This document shows positions 46,267-53,699 of a stretch of 64,000 nt of DNA, piece after piece. The stretch lies in assembly GCA_046330225.1 (NCBI GenBank), contig JAXLTD010000005.1, forward strand, positions 1 through 64,000, read 5' to 3'. The stretch's first letter is position 1. Every line of letters begins with the position of its first letter. Below the pieces are notes generated by a model, which made no database searches, was not told the origin of the DNA, and worked only from the letters and a program-made list of their open reading frames with translations. Both the position numbers and the translations under genes were made by a program. The stretch is from CANJIV01 sp046330225 (GTDB taxonomy: Bacteria > Actinomycetota > Thermoleophilia > Solirubrobacterales > Solirubrobacteraceae).

Positions 46267-46785
46267 CTATCGCCGCAGGCCGAGGCTCATCTCGACCGCT
46301 TCGCTGGGCCGCAGGCCGCCATCCGCCTGCTCGGCGTATCCGAGCCGCAGCATGCGATACGCGGTCGTGTGCTTGGTTGGCGTCGTGTCGGCCAGCCAGC
46401 GCGCGGTGATGCGGCCGCGGATGAGTGCGTAGAGCGTTCGTGCCTCGGCCTGGGTCAGTCGGTTCGTAGCGACTCTCCGCCGGTCGAGTGCCTGACGTTC
46501 CTCCGCGGTGAGCTTGTCGTCCGCGGCGACGATCCGGTATCGCTCCCGGAACCGATGCAGGCGCTGGCCGGTCGGCGCGAGGCGCTCGCCCAGCTGGTCA
46601 AGCGCAGCCTTGGCTCGGGGGAGCTGCCATTGCAGCGCGACGGCAAGATCCTTGGCGCTTAGGCCCTGGCCGACAGTGGTGAGGGCGGCTTCAACGCGGG
46701 CGTCGTCCGCGCTGGGTTCCGGTGCGCTGTCTTGATCTGGGAGCAGTGCTCGCGGAGCAGTGCCCAGCGCGGCGGCCAGCCGCAT
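46267..46785 (-). pseudogene. XRE-type regulator truncated at its 5' end by the IS element
   Basis: What remains is 172 codons. It begins MRLAAALGTAPRALLPDQD, which is the final helix of an XRE helix-turn-helix domain plus linker, so the DNA-binding part is missing. The rest aligns by eye, block by block, with the intact regulator at 57239-57955: AALGTAPRALL against GELGAAPAQLL, VEAALTTVG against ITAALASLD, RVEAAL/RAKAAL, LSSEAR/LTQAEAR, and a late LCLSEA/LRPSEA. The frame stops within two bases of the IS end. Confidence 0.72.
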
Positions 46786-46811
46786 TGGAGTTCCCCCGGT
46801 TTCGTGGACAC
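46786..46811 (+). repeat. IS3-family terminal inverted repeat, left
   Basis: 26-bp terminal repeat, perfect inverse of 48036-48061. Confidence 0.9.
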
Positions 46812-46827
46812 GCGGGGTTAGCTGTCT

Positions 46828-47709
46828 TCAGTCCTGTTGATCAGGAGATGGAGAGATCCTCTCGTACTCGGCGGGGGAGAGGAACCCGAGCGTGGAGTGC
46901 CTCCTCGTCGCGTTGTAGAAGAGCTCGATGTACTCGAACACGGCCTGCCGCAGCTCGGCGCGTGTGGGCCAGGGCTGGCGGCGGATGAGCTCCTTCTTGA
47001 GCGTCGCGAAGAAGCTTTCGGCCACCGCGTTGTCGAAGCAGTCGCCGCGGCTGCCCATCGACCGGGCGACCCCGGCCTTGCCGCAGGCCTGGCCGAAGGC
47101 CAGCGAGACGAACTGCGACCCCTGGTCTGAGTGGTGGATCAGGCCGGCGTCGGGGCGCCGGCGCGCGATCGCCATGTTCAGCGCGTCGACGACGAGGTCT
47201 GCGCGCATGTGGTCGGCCATCGACCAGCCGACGATCCGGCGGCTGAAGGCGTCCTGGACGGCGACGAGATACAGCCAGCCCTCCCAGGTCCTGAGGTAGG
47301 TCAGGTCGGCGACCCACAGCACGTTGGGCGCACCGGGGCGGAAGTCGCGCTGGACGAGATCGTCGGCGACGCGCACGCCCGGGACCCGGATCGTGGTGCG
47401 CCCGCGCTTCTTCGAGACAAGGCCCGAGATGCCAGCCTTGCCCATCAGCCGCTCCACGCGCTTGCGCCCGACGCGGATCCCGCGGCCGAGGCGCAGCTCG
47501 GCCTGGATGCGCGGAGCGCCGTAGACGCCGCGGGTCTCCTTGTGGATCTCGAGGATCTGCCCGGTCAGCCACGCGTCGTGCAGCTGCCGGTCGCTGGGCG
47601 CCCTGGTCGCCCACGCGTAGAAGCCGCTGCGCGAGACACCCAGGACGCGGCACATGAGATCGATCGGATGGTTTGCCTTCTCCGCGGCGATGAGCTTGAA
47701 GGCGCTCAC
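46828..47709 (-). CDS. IS3-family transposase OrfB (DDE integrase core)
   Basis: A 293-aa catalytic subunit. The N-terminal HTH_21 part (GVSRSGFYAWATR...GAPRIQAEL) is followed by the rve core. Catalytic acids: D in WVADLTYL, D in HHSDQGSQF and E in NAVAESFFATLKKEL. All three are present, so it should be active. GTG start within the orfA stop; expression may also occur as an OrfAB fusion by -1 frameshifting. Confidence 0.92.
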   Translation of the reverse strand: MSAFKLIAAEKANHPIDLMCRVLGVSRSGFYAWATRAPSDRQLHDAWLTGQILEIHKETRGVYGAPRIQAELRLGRGIRVGRKRVERLMGKAGISGLVSKKRGRTTIRVPGVRVADDLVQRDFRPGAPNVLWVADLTYLRTWEGWLYLVAVQDAFSRRIVGWSMADHMRADLVVDALNMAIARRRPDAGLIHHSDQGSQFVSLAFGQACGKAGVARSMGSRGDCFDNAVAESFFATLKKELIRRQPWPTRAELRQAVFEYIELFYNATRRHSTLGFLSPAEYERISPSPDQQD

Positions 47710-47990
47710 CGGATCTCCTCCCGGGCGAAGAAGGCCGCGGCTTTTCTCAGGATCTCCTTCTCCTGCCGCAGCCGCGCGTTCTCACGCCTGAGCCGCCTCA
47801 GCTCCTCTCGCTCGGCGCTGGTCAATCCGTCGTCGCGCACGCGGCGATCCAGCTGGTCCTGCTTAAGCCAGCGGCGCAGGCAGGACTCCGCGATCCCCAG
47901 CTCCTGCGCGACCTCGCGGATCGGCCGGTCGCCCTTGCGGGCCAGATCGATCGCTCCCTGCCTGAACTCCTTCGGATACGGCCTCGGCAT
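47706..47990 (-). CDS. IS3-family transposase OrfA (HTH protein)
   Basis: A 94-aa DNA-binding protein: PRPYPKEFRQGAIDLAR, helix-turn-helix REVAQELGIAESCLRRWLKQ, then a leucine-zipper-like coiled coil (ELRRLRRENARLRQEKEIL). ATG 47990 is chosen for the typical MPRPYPKEF start. An ATG at 48002 follows GGAAGG with no spacer. Confidence 0.9.
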   Translation of the reverse strand: MPRPYPKEFRQGAIDLARKGDRPIREVAQELGIAESCLRRWLKQDQLDRRVRDDGLTSAEREELRRLRRENARLRQEKEILRKAAAFFAREEIR

Positions 47991-48035
47991 ACAGAACACC
48001 ATCCTTCCAAGGCGTCAGGCGACGCCTCACGTCAG

Positions 48036-48061
48036 GTGTCCACGAAACCGGGGGAACTCCA
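48036..48061 (-). repeat. IS3-family terminal inverted repeat, right
   Basis: 26-bp terminal repeat, perfect inverse of 46786-46811. Confidence 0.9.
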
Positions 48062-48380
48062 TTGCTTGTTGCTTCAGCGTGTGGCCCGCCTAGTTCCGGA
48101 CGAGACGCAACTCAGTGCCGCCTTCCTCTACATGTGGCTAACGTCGGACGCATTCGTGGGCGCGATCGATCCCGGCCGCAGTAACGGAGTGCCCCATATC
48201 TCGACAAAGGCTGTCGCGGAGATCAGCCTGTGGCTGCCGTCGCTCGAAGCTCAGGCGAGGATCGTGAGGCACGCGAACGAGTTGCTCGCTGTCTGCCACC
48301 GACTGGCGCGAGCTACGGAGAGGGCTGACGCAACTGCTCTCGCGCTGAGCAAGGCCATCCGCGGGTCCTTAGGTAGCTGA
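48062..48380 (+). pseudogene. 3' fragment of a type I restriction specificity gene (hsdS)
   Basis: About 105 codons of the C-terminal part of HsdS: FLYMWLTSDAFVGAIDPGRS, then NGVPHISTKAVAEISLWLPS, then ARIVRHANELLAVCHRLAR. The end of a target-recognition domain and the long conserved helix are visible. The 5' part is cut away exactly at the IS end, and no hsdR or hsdM is in the window. The specificity subunit picks the DNA sequence for type I enzymes; this copy cannot work. Confidence 0.78.
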
Positions 48381-48385
48381 GGCAC

Positions 48386-48419
48386 TGACCCCACGACGCG
48401 AATGACCCCACGATGCGAA
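48386..48419 (+). repeat. Tandem 17-bp repeat, two copies
   Basis: TGACCCCACGACGCGAA followed directly by TGACCCCACGATGCGAA (one mismatch), between the hsdS stop and the terminator. Confidence 0.75.
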
Positions 48420-48442
48420 AGCCCCGCAGTGTGCGGGGCTTT
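48418..48442. terminator. Bidirectional rho-independent terminator
   Basis: Perfect 11-bp stem AAAGCCCCGCA / TGCGGGGCTTT with loop GTG. The A and T tracts on either side let it work in both directions. It once ended the hsdS operon. Confidence 0.88.
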
Positions 48443-48790
48443 CCTGGTTCACGGACACTGAAGCGATCACGTCAGGACAACGACGTGCACCCCCACACCT
48501 AGCTGTCACGGTGCACGCGCGTGACAGTCAGGGGCGGTGCAGGAGGCTGTCAGCTGACGTCAGGGTGAGCCGGCGCGCGAACTCCTCGCGCGTGGCGTCG
48601 TCGAGGACGTCTTCACCGTCCGCATCGTTGTCCGGGGAGACCTAGCGGGATGGGGTGGCATCGGCTGCCACAGCCTGTGCCGCCGGCACCTTGTGTCGCT
48701 GAGCTGCCGTAGGCCGGGCGTTTGCCGCGGACGGTCAGTGCTGCGGGGAGGAGTCGGGTCCGCCGTCCAGCTGGATGCCGGCGCGGCTCG
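48443..48790. other. 348-bp spacer with a diverged repeat block
   Basis: No gene seen. At 48511-48555 there is a stretch (GCACGCGCGTGACAG, GGGGCGGTGCAGGAGGCTG) that recurs in diverged form at about 51682-51724. Several GTCAGG motifs lie around 48470-48560. Confidence 0.45.
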
Positions 48791-49126
48791 TCACTCGCTC
48801 GGCTGCGGGCTGGCAATGAGCACGCGTCCGAGTTCGCGCAGAAGCGCCGACGCCGCCAGGAGGCGGCTGCCAGGGGGTGCGTGCCCTTGGCCTTGAGCGA
48901 GATACTCGTGTGCACGCAGCGCCGCGAGCTCCGGATCGGCCTTCGCATCGGGCAGAAGGAGACAGCGCCCGACGAGGTCAGCAACCTCGCCAGGTGTCGC
49001 GTCCACCGGCCCGACATGGAGCAGGAGATTCGCCAGCAGGACGGGAGAGGTTCCGTGACCTGTCAGAAGAACCTCGGCGACCTGAGGGTGGGCGCGGGCC
49101 GCGATTCGTCGGGGGAACTCATCCAT
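48791..49126 (-). CDS. Uncharacterised 111-aa protein
   Basis: Small helical soluble protein, no recognised family (MDEFPRRIAARAHPQVAEVL, DATPGEVADLVGRCLLLPDA). ATG 49126 has GTGGAG six bases upstream; the frame continues open upstream, but that part is less protein-like. Divergent from the 97-aa gene by 60 bp. Ends without a clear terminator. Confidence 0.5.
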   Translation of the reverse strand: MDEFPRRIAARAHPQVAEVLLTGHGTSPVLLANLLLHVGPVDATPGEVADLVGRCLLLPDAKADPELAALRAHEYLAQGQGHAPPGSRLLAASALLRELGRVLIASPQPSE

Positions 49127-49186
49127 AGGCTCCACTTTGCCACCGGCACTCTGCGACACTCCGCGCTTGTGGGAGGCGCCGTCGAA

Positions 49187-49480
49187 ATGACTCGCCTTGT
49201 GATGAAGCACCTGCCCGCGGACGTCGCAGGCTCGGCGATGATGCTTCACGAGGCTCCCGATCCTGAGATCGGCCCCATCGACGCGCCGCACATCCGGCTT
49301 GAAGGTCTGGGCACCGTGTTCGGTAATCGGATTGGCGCTGAGGGCCGCCTGGTCGCGCAATCCAGCGTCAGATCGGCGCTTTCGATCACGATCCCTTTCG
49401 TCCCAACCAGTCCGGACAGCGTGGCCGTTGCCGCCGCGGCTGCTGTTCAGCATCTGAAGGCCCTTCGGGACTGCAAGTAG
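49187..49480 (+). CDS. Uncharacterised 97-aa protein
   Basis: ATG at 49187 with GGGAGG ten bases before it. The sequence (MKHLPADVAGSAMMLHEAPD, GPIDAPHIRLEGLGTVFGN) looks like a real folded protein, but I do not know the family. Divergent from the 111-aa gene; the pair may be a small regulated module. Confidence 0.5.
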   Translation: MTRLVMKHLPADVAGSAMMLHEAPDPEIGPIDAPHIRLEGLGTVFGNRIGAEGRLVAQSSVRSALSITIPFVPTSPDSVAVAAAAAVQHLKALRDCK

Positions 49481-49701
49481 GAACCGCAGGCGCCCTGCCT
49501 GATCGCGGCGGAGGATGCGCTCGGCGCGCTGAGCGGCCAGCTTCAAGGGCACGGGAGGCATGGAGGCGGCGGGCCGCTCCCCCTGCTGGATGTCGGCACA
49601 TCACGCCGCCCGCGAGCGTGAGATCCGCGCGGCGCTGGATGGTGGTGCCCTCCGGCAGGGTGGATCCAGCAGCGGCGCTGGCTCTTGCGCCGGCTCGCGC
49701 C

Positions 49702-50262
49702 TCAGAAGATGTAGGAGACCATCCGTTCGCCGGTGGCTTCGTCGAACTCGCCGATCTTTCGTGCGCCTTCGGAGTCATAGAGCGCCTGTGCGGCGCCGAG
49801 TTCCTTGAGGACCACCAGCGCCGGCACCTTGCGGAGGTCGTGTTCCACGCCGTGGATCGCGCGGCGCAGCAGCTGGCGTCCGATGTCGCGGCCCTGCCAG
49901 GCGGGGTCGACGCCGAGGCGCTTGATGACAGCGAGATCGTCCAGTCGCAATTGCCGATCGGCAGTTCTCTCCTCAGCGAACGCGGGCTGGGCGGCGAAGG
50001 CCTCGACCCAGTAGCCCTGCTGTTCATCCGACATCGCGTCGCCGAGCTCCTCGACCTCGACATGGCCGACGACCTTGTCGCCGTCGTCGAGCACGAAGAC
50101 GTAGCGGCGGTTCTGATCGCCGCGGGCGAGCCAGCGCTCGATGCCCCGGCTGCCTGGCGGGTAGTAGTGCTCCAGAAGGGCGCGAGGCGGGTAGGCGCCG
50201 GCGGTCGCGTCCTGAAGCCGGACGAAGAGATCGACGGCCTGGGCGCGGTGCGCCGCAGCCAT
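49702..50262 (-). CDS. GNAT-family acetyltransferase
   Basis: A 186-aa protein with the GNAT fold: RRYVFVLDDGDKVVGHVEVE as strands 2-4, then acetyl-CoA-binding GVDPAWQGRDIGRQLLRRAI (Q-x2-x-G-x pattern), then VVLKELGAAQALYDSEGA and a C-terminal FDEATGERMV. It acetylates an amine; it could act on a protein, an antibiotic or charged tRNA as in GNAT toxins. It is the last gene of an operon headed by an AbiEi-like regulator. ATG 50262 is the best start seen. Confidence 0.78.
   Translation of the reverse strand: MAAAHRAQAVDLFVRLQDATAGAYPPRALLEHYYPPGSRGIERWLARGDQNRRYVFVLDDGDKVVGHVEVEELGDAMSDEQQGYWVEAFAAQPAFAEERTADRQLRLDDLAVIKRLGVDPAWQGRDIGRQLLRRAIHGVEHDLRKVPALVVLKELGAAQALYDSEGARKIGEFDEATGERMVSYIF
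49715..49753. repeat. 39-bp block shared with 52597-52635
   Basis: 32 of 39 bases match. In the GNAT gene it encodes the EFDEATGERMV end. Confidence 0.6.
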
Positions 50263-50341
50263 CGGCTCGACATGCCCCAGCGCTTGGCCGCGTGCATCGT
50301 CAGGCTGCGAACGGCGCGCCGGCAGCTGGCGGCTGACCACG

Positions 50342-50617
50342 TCAAGCCGGCGCGGCTGCGCCGCTGCCGGGATCGCTGTGCATCCTGCTCTCCGCCCAGG
50401 CCCGGACGTCTGCTTCCAGGATCTCGCCTCCGTGAAGGCGGCGACGGAGCTCGCCCTTGGCGCGACGGTCAAGGCCGCGCCAGATTTCGAGCATCATGCT
50501 CGGGCCGCCGGCTTCCTCTGCGGCGATCACGTCGAGCGTGAATGACTCGAGCCAGAGCAGGTCGAGGATCGGCCATGCGCTGAGGTCGGGCCCGAGTCGC
50601 AGCATGCCTTCAGTCAT
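50342..50617 (-). CDS. Uncharacterised 91-aa protein in the AbiEi-like operon
   Basis: Helical, no known domain (AWPILDLLWLESFTLDVIAA, MMLEIWRGLDRRAKGELRRR). The ATG lies inside the end of the preceding 21-codon frame (overlap), so it is translationally coupled. It sits where a toxin or antitoxin partner would be. Confidence 0.55.
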   Translation of the reverse strand: MTEGMLRLGPDLSAWPILDLLWLESFTLDVIAAEEAGGPSMMLEIWRGLDRRAKGELRRRLHGGEILEADVRAWAESRMHSDPGSGAAAPA

Positions 50618-50675
50618 GCCACGAGCGGCCCGGTGCAGCCGGGTTTCGCCGTCGGAGCCAGGCGGCGTCGCTCAT
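50610..50675 (-). CDS. Tiny coupled ORF, 21 codons
   Basis: MSDAAWLRRRNPAAPGRSWH plus one residue. Its ATG overlaps the stop of the AbiEi-like gene (ATGA), and its stop overlaps the start of the 91-aa gene. It may be a short peptide or simply keep ribosomes moving between two genes. Confidence 0.35.
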   Translation of the reverse strand: MSDAAWLRRRNPAAPGRSWHD

Positions 50676-51451
50676 CTGCCTCCTGCGGCCTGAAGCACCT
50701 CTGCCGCAGTCAAGTCGCCGGGGGACAGCGGGATGCGGGCGTGCGGCGCGAGATCGAACTGGATCGAGCGCCGCCGGGCGGCCCGGATGATCTTCGTCCA
50801 CGAAATGCTGCTGAGGCGGGCCATGGCTTCCAGCATCGAAGCGAGTTCGCTTGTGGCGATCGGGTAGCCTCGCTTCTGTTCCGCGAGCAGGTCGACCCAG
50901 GCTTCCTCAAACGGCTTGACCCGCACGCCAGGGTGAGTCAGGCTGCGCTCGCGGATGAGGACGAACTCCTGTCCGAGCTCTGCCGCCGATTGGAGCTGGG
51001 CGGGTGTCGGGCCGACTAGAGCACGGAAGCCGCTGGGGCGCAGAAGATCCGCCGCCCAGTCGCCGGCTCCTCGATCGACGTAGATGAGATGAGGCCACTG
51101 GCCTCCTAGCTGGCTGCCGAGCGGCGCCATCACGTCCATGCCGCTGATGGCTGCATTGGCCTCGGCGTCGCCGAGCCGCCGCTGCAGTTCTCTTGCCGGG
51201 CCGGAGAGCCGCACCGAGACATCGAGGGCAGCGGAATGACTGCCAGCGGCGACCACGCCGCGCCCGAGCCGACGGGCTTGCCCAGCCTTCACGAGGCGGG
51301 AGACCACGCTGGCTGCGTACTGCGGCCGGACGTCCGCGAGGGCGCTCAAGTCGGAGAGAGTGGCCGGTCCGAGATCGTGGAGTGCGATCCGGATCCGCTC
51401 AGCCGCAGAAGCGCCCTCGCGCGAGATGCCATCTTTGGCAAGTTCCACCAT
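50672..51451 (-). CDS. AbiEi-like (type IV antitoxin family) winged-helix regulator
   Basis: A 259-aa protein. Residues 15-75 are a winged helix (TLSDLSALADVRPQYAASVV, LVKAGQARRLGRGVV). The rest resembles the C-terminal part of AbiEi antitoxins (MDVMAPLGSQLGGQWPHLIY, VKPFEEAWVDLLAEQKRG, ELASMLEAMARLSSISW). AbiEi normally pairs with the nucleotidyltransferase AbiEii, which is absent. Here a tiny ORF, a 91-aa protein and a GNAT follow. ATG 51451. Confidence 0.65.
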   Translation of the reverse strand: MVELAKDGISREGASAAERIRIALHDLGPATLSDLSALADVRPQYAASVVSRLVKAGQARRLGRGVVAAGSHSAALDVSVRLSGPARELQRRLGDAEANAAISGMDVMAPLGSQLGGQWPHLIYVDRGAGDWAADLLRPSGFRALVGPTPAQLQSAAELGQEFVLIRERSLTHPGVRVKPFEEAWVDLLAEQKRGYPIATSELASMLEAMARLSSISWTKIIRAARRRSIQFDLAPHARIPLSPGDLTAAEVLQAAGGR

Positions 51452-51807
51452 GACTTGCCGAAGCTAGCACTCGTGACGTTCGGCGGCCCTGGTATGCACT
51501 CCGAACGCTGGGTCCGCCCAGCGAATTGCAGTTTCGCACCCCGCCCGCAGTAGCCTGGGATCGAGATGGACGACTCGTTTCTCTATGTTTGCGGACGCGG
51601 CTTCTCCCTCCTTTCGCTCCTGCGGCTGCTTCTTGTCGCTGCCAGTGCCGGGGCTGTGTGGGAAGTGGCTTGACGCTAACGGGGCACGCGCGTGGCAGCG
51701 AGGGGCGGTGCGGGCGGCTCAGCTCAGCTCAGCTGTCACGGCGCAGGAGGCAGTCAGCGAGGAGAAGATCGTGCAGCGGGGTGACGCGGCGCGGCAATGT
51801 CCTGGGC
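51452..51807. other. 356-bp spacer with a diverged repeat block and CAGCT repeats
   Basis: No gene seen. It holds GGCACGCGCGTGGCAGCGAG and following bases (51682-51724), related to 48511-48555, then a short run of GCTCA/AGCTC repeats at 51716-51733. Open frames here look non-coding. Confidence 0.45.
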
Positions 51808-52155
51808 ATGGATTGGATCCCGCTGTTCCACCAGGCGTTCGAGCGCGGCGAGCGGAGCCTGGATCTCGCTCCCGGAGCCGAACCGATGCTGTACCCGTCC
51901 GGGGGCGCGCTGGACAATGCCAGCCCCTGCTCCGCAGACGACTTGGAGGGCCTGCTTGACTTCATGACCTACCCGTTGCCGGAGGACGTCCGTGACGTAC
52001 GGCTCATCCGGCAGGCGAAGCTCGATCTGCTCACGGACGAGTTCGAGGTCGGATCCGCGATTGACCGTGACGCCGAAGGCGTGATCACCCGGGTCATCAC
52101 CTGGGCGATCCGCGAGCAGGACCAAATCCCGGATCCGCTTGATCAGCTCGACTGA
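51808..52155 (+). CDS. Uncharacterised 115-aa protein
   Basis: Acidic soluble protein with no known family (MDWIPLFHQAFERGERSLDL, TYPLPEDVRDVRLIRQAKLD, ITRVITWAIREQDQIP). Codon use and composition look coding. ATG 51808; weak ribosome site. Overlaps the convergent 126-aa gene by 13 bp. Confidence 0.5.
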   Translation: MDWIPLFHQAFERGERSLDLAPGAEPMLYPSGGALDNASPCSADDLEGLLDFMTYPLPEDVRDVRLIRQAKLDLLTDEFEVGSAIDRDAEGVITRVITWAIREQDQIPDPLDQLD

Positions 52156-52523
52156 TGACGCTCAAGCCAGGCGTTGGCGAGCACGGCAGGGTCAGGATCC
52201 TCGGCGGTCAGTTGCGCCTCCGCTGAGAGCACCGCGGTCAGCCATTCCGCGTCTGTTGTCCAGCCCGTGTCAGTCGTCTGCTTCGCGCTGTAGAGGGCGT
52301 CGGGGAAGGAAGGTGCCGTGCGATGAACCGCGGTGACTGCGTTGGCTCCGAGCGACGTGACAACTTCCGCTGCGAGATCGCCGCGCTGGAGCGCGTTCAC
52401 GTCTTGCGCGCACCGCTGGACTAGGTCCCCGGGGGTCAAGTCGGCGCGCCAGATGCCTGAAACCTTCGCGGCGTTGCGAACACGGCTGAGTTCTTGGCTG
52501 CTGAGTTCAGACACGCGGGGCAT
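52143..52523 (-). CDS. Uncharacterised 126-aa protein
   Basis: Helical soluble protein with no family I recognise. It begins PRVSELSSQELSRVRNAAKV and ends DPDPAVLANAWLERHQSS. ATG 52523. Downstream of the 362-aa gene by 87 bp in the same direction. Confidence 0.5.
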   Translation of the reverse strand: MPRVSELSSQELSRVRNAAKVSGIWRADLTPGDLVQRCAQDVNALQRGDLAAEVVTSLGANAVTAVHRTAPSFPDALYSAKQTTDTGWTTDAEWLTAVLSAEAQLTAEDPDPAVLANAWLERHQSS

Positions 52524-52596
52524 TATGGCGTGGCGCCCGCTGGATGTTCCGATGGCAACGGCGAGACGACAGCCCTGGGGCAAGCCAGGTTGCCCG

Positions 52597-52635
52597 CTGC
52601 GACGACCCGCTCACCGGTGGTTTGGTCGAACTCGC
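52597..52635. repeat. 39-bp block shared with 49715-49753
   Basis: Second copy, next to the 3' end of the 362-aa gene. In one leftward frame it reads EFDQTTGERVV, like the end of the GNAT protein, so it may be a remnant of a related gene. Confidence 0.55.
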
Positions 52636-53699
52636 CGGCCGTCGCGCACTGGTGCAGATGACTGCGCGCCCCGGCCAGGAGGGCGTTTCGTGCTTCTATG
52701 CCAGGCTGCCGGCAGCGCGGGCTCGCCGGCCCAGGCGGCGTCCAGGGGAAGCAGTCCGGGGCAGTCGTCGCTTCCCGTGCGGGTGCGGCCGTCGCAGTCG
52801 ACGAGCGCCAGCTCGTGCGAGATGCGCTCCCTGATGTACTCGTAGGTGTGCCGGCTCTGCCCGCTGGTGCCGGGATCGCCGGCCTGCCGGGACGAGGCTC
52901 CTTCTTTGAGCAGGTTGACGAGCGCGCCAACGGACTCAAACTCGCGTCCGAGATCCAGCGTGTCGAAGATCCGGCTCCACAGCTGCGCCTCGGTGTAGCG
53001 GGGAAGCTGAACGCCGCCCGTGCTGACTGCGGCAAACGGGGCCGGTGTGCGCCCGCCGTCAAAAGACATGAACGGCAGGGACAGCACGTAGGACTGAGCG
53101 TCGATCTGCTCGCCGGAGGCGTCGACGGTGCAGGCGGCAGACGCCACGTCGCAGCTCACGCCGGCCCGGGATTCGGACGCGTCCAGCGGAACCCCTTCGG
53201 ACCGATGCATTGCGTGCACCTGGTCGCGGTCGAGCAGCAGCAGGGCTGCAGGCATCGAGGCGCCGCGAAGGTAGGGCCGGTCCAGCTCAGGGGGCCGATG
53301 CAGGCACAGGGCGGCGTACACGTAGCCCCAGTAGCCGATGTTGCACGCCACGACATCGGCGTCCGGGACATGCACAGGCACGATCACGACGTCGCGTGAC
53401 ACGTGGGCGGCCTGCGCGTAGGCCTTGAGCTTCCAGGCCAGGTTGCGGATGTCGCGGTTGGCGCCGTAGGCGATCTGAGGCGTGCGCTCGGACAGGGGCG
53501 CTGACCCCCGCCGCTCAAGCACCGAGTCGACGCGGGCTCCGGTCTCGGTGACTGTCACCCGCCCGGTGTCTTCCCAGGACAGGCTCCACGCCTCGTCCTC
53601 GAGCAGCAGGCACGGCTCCCGGGGCGGCGTCCCGGGGTAGCTGAGAGGGTCGCCGCCCCTGGCGAACATCGCTGAGTTCAGGTCAACGCGGTTAGGCAT
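52611..53699 (-). CDS. Uncharacterised 362-aa protein, possibly frameshifted at the C-terminus
   Basis: I see no known family. It has a YGANRDIRNLAWKLKAYAQA segment, hydrophobic strands (DVVIVPVHVP, AALLLLDRDQVHAM) and FDTLDLGREFESVGALVNLL, a plausible nuclease- or hydrolase-like alpha/beta core. After AWHRSTKR the sequence turns Arg/Pro-rich. A -1 frame there reads EARNALLAGARSHLHQCATA, so a frameshift near 52700 is likely. Its ATG overlaps the end of the membrane-anchored gene by 8 nt. Confidence 0.55.
   Translation of the reverse strand: MPNRVDLNSAMFARGGDPLSYPGTPPREPCLLLEDEAWSLSWEDTGRVTVTETGARVDSVLERRGSAPLSERTPQIAYGANRDIRNLAWKLKAYAQAAHVSRDVVIVPVHVPDADVVACNIGYWGYVYAALCLHRPPELDRPYLRGASMPAALLLLDRDQVHAMHRSEGVPLDASESRAGVSCDVASAACTVDASGEQIDAQSYVLSLPFMSFDGGRTPAPFAAVSTGGVQLPRYTEAQLWSRIFDTLDLGREFESVGALVNLLKEGASSRQAGDPGTSGQSRHTYEYIRERISHELALVDCDGRTRTGSDDCPGLLPLDAAWAGEPALPAAWHRSTKRPPGRGAQSSAPVRDGRRVRPNHR

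Larger units (their letters stand above)
46786..48061 (-). mobile_element. IS3-family insertion sequence, intact
   Basis: 1276 bp, bounded by perfect 26-bp inverted repeats that start TGGAGTTCCCCC and end GTGGACAC. Two leftward reading frames, orfA and orfB, are in the IS3 arrangement (orfB offset by -1 and overlapping orfA by 4 nt). With TG...CA ends, as usual in IS3, the flanks (CAT and TTG) do not match. If the ends are taken one base inside, the flanks share ATT. The two flanking genes are different and both are truncated. Confidence 0.92.

Noticed and set aside
46784..48063. ATT target-site duplication of the IS.
   Set aside because: It needs ends one base inside the perfect 26-bp repeats. 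IS3 elements normally end TG...CA, and then the flanks do not match. The two flanking genes also differ.
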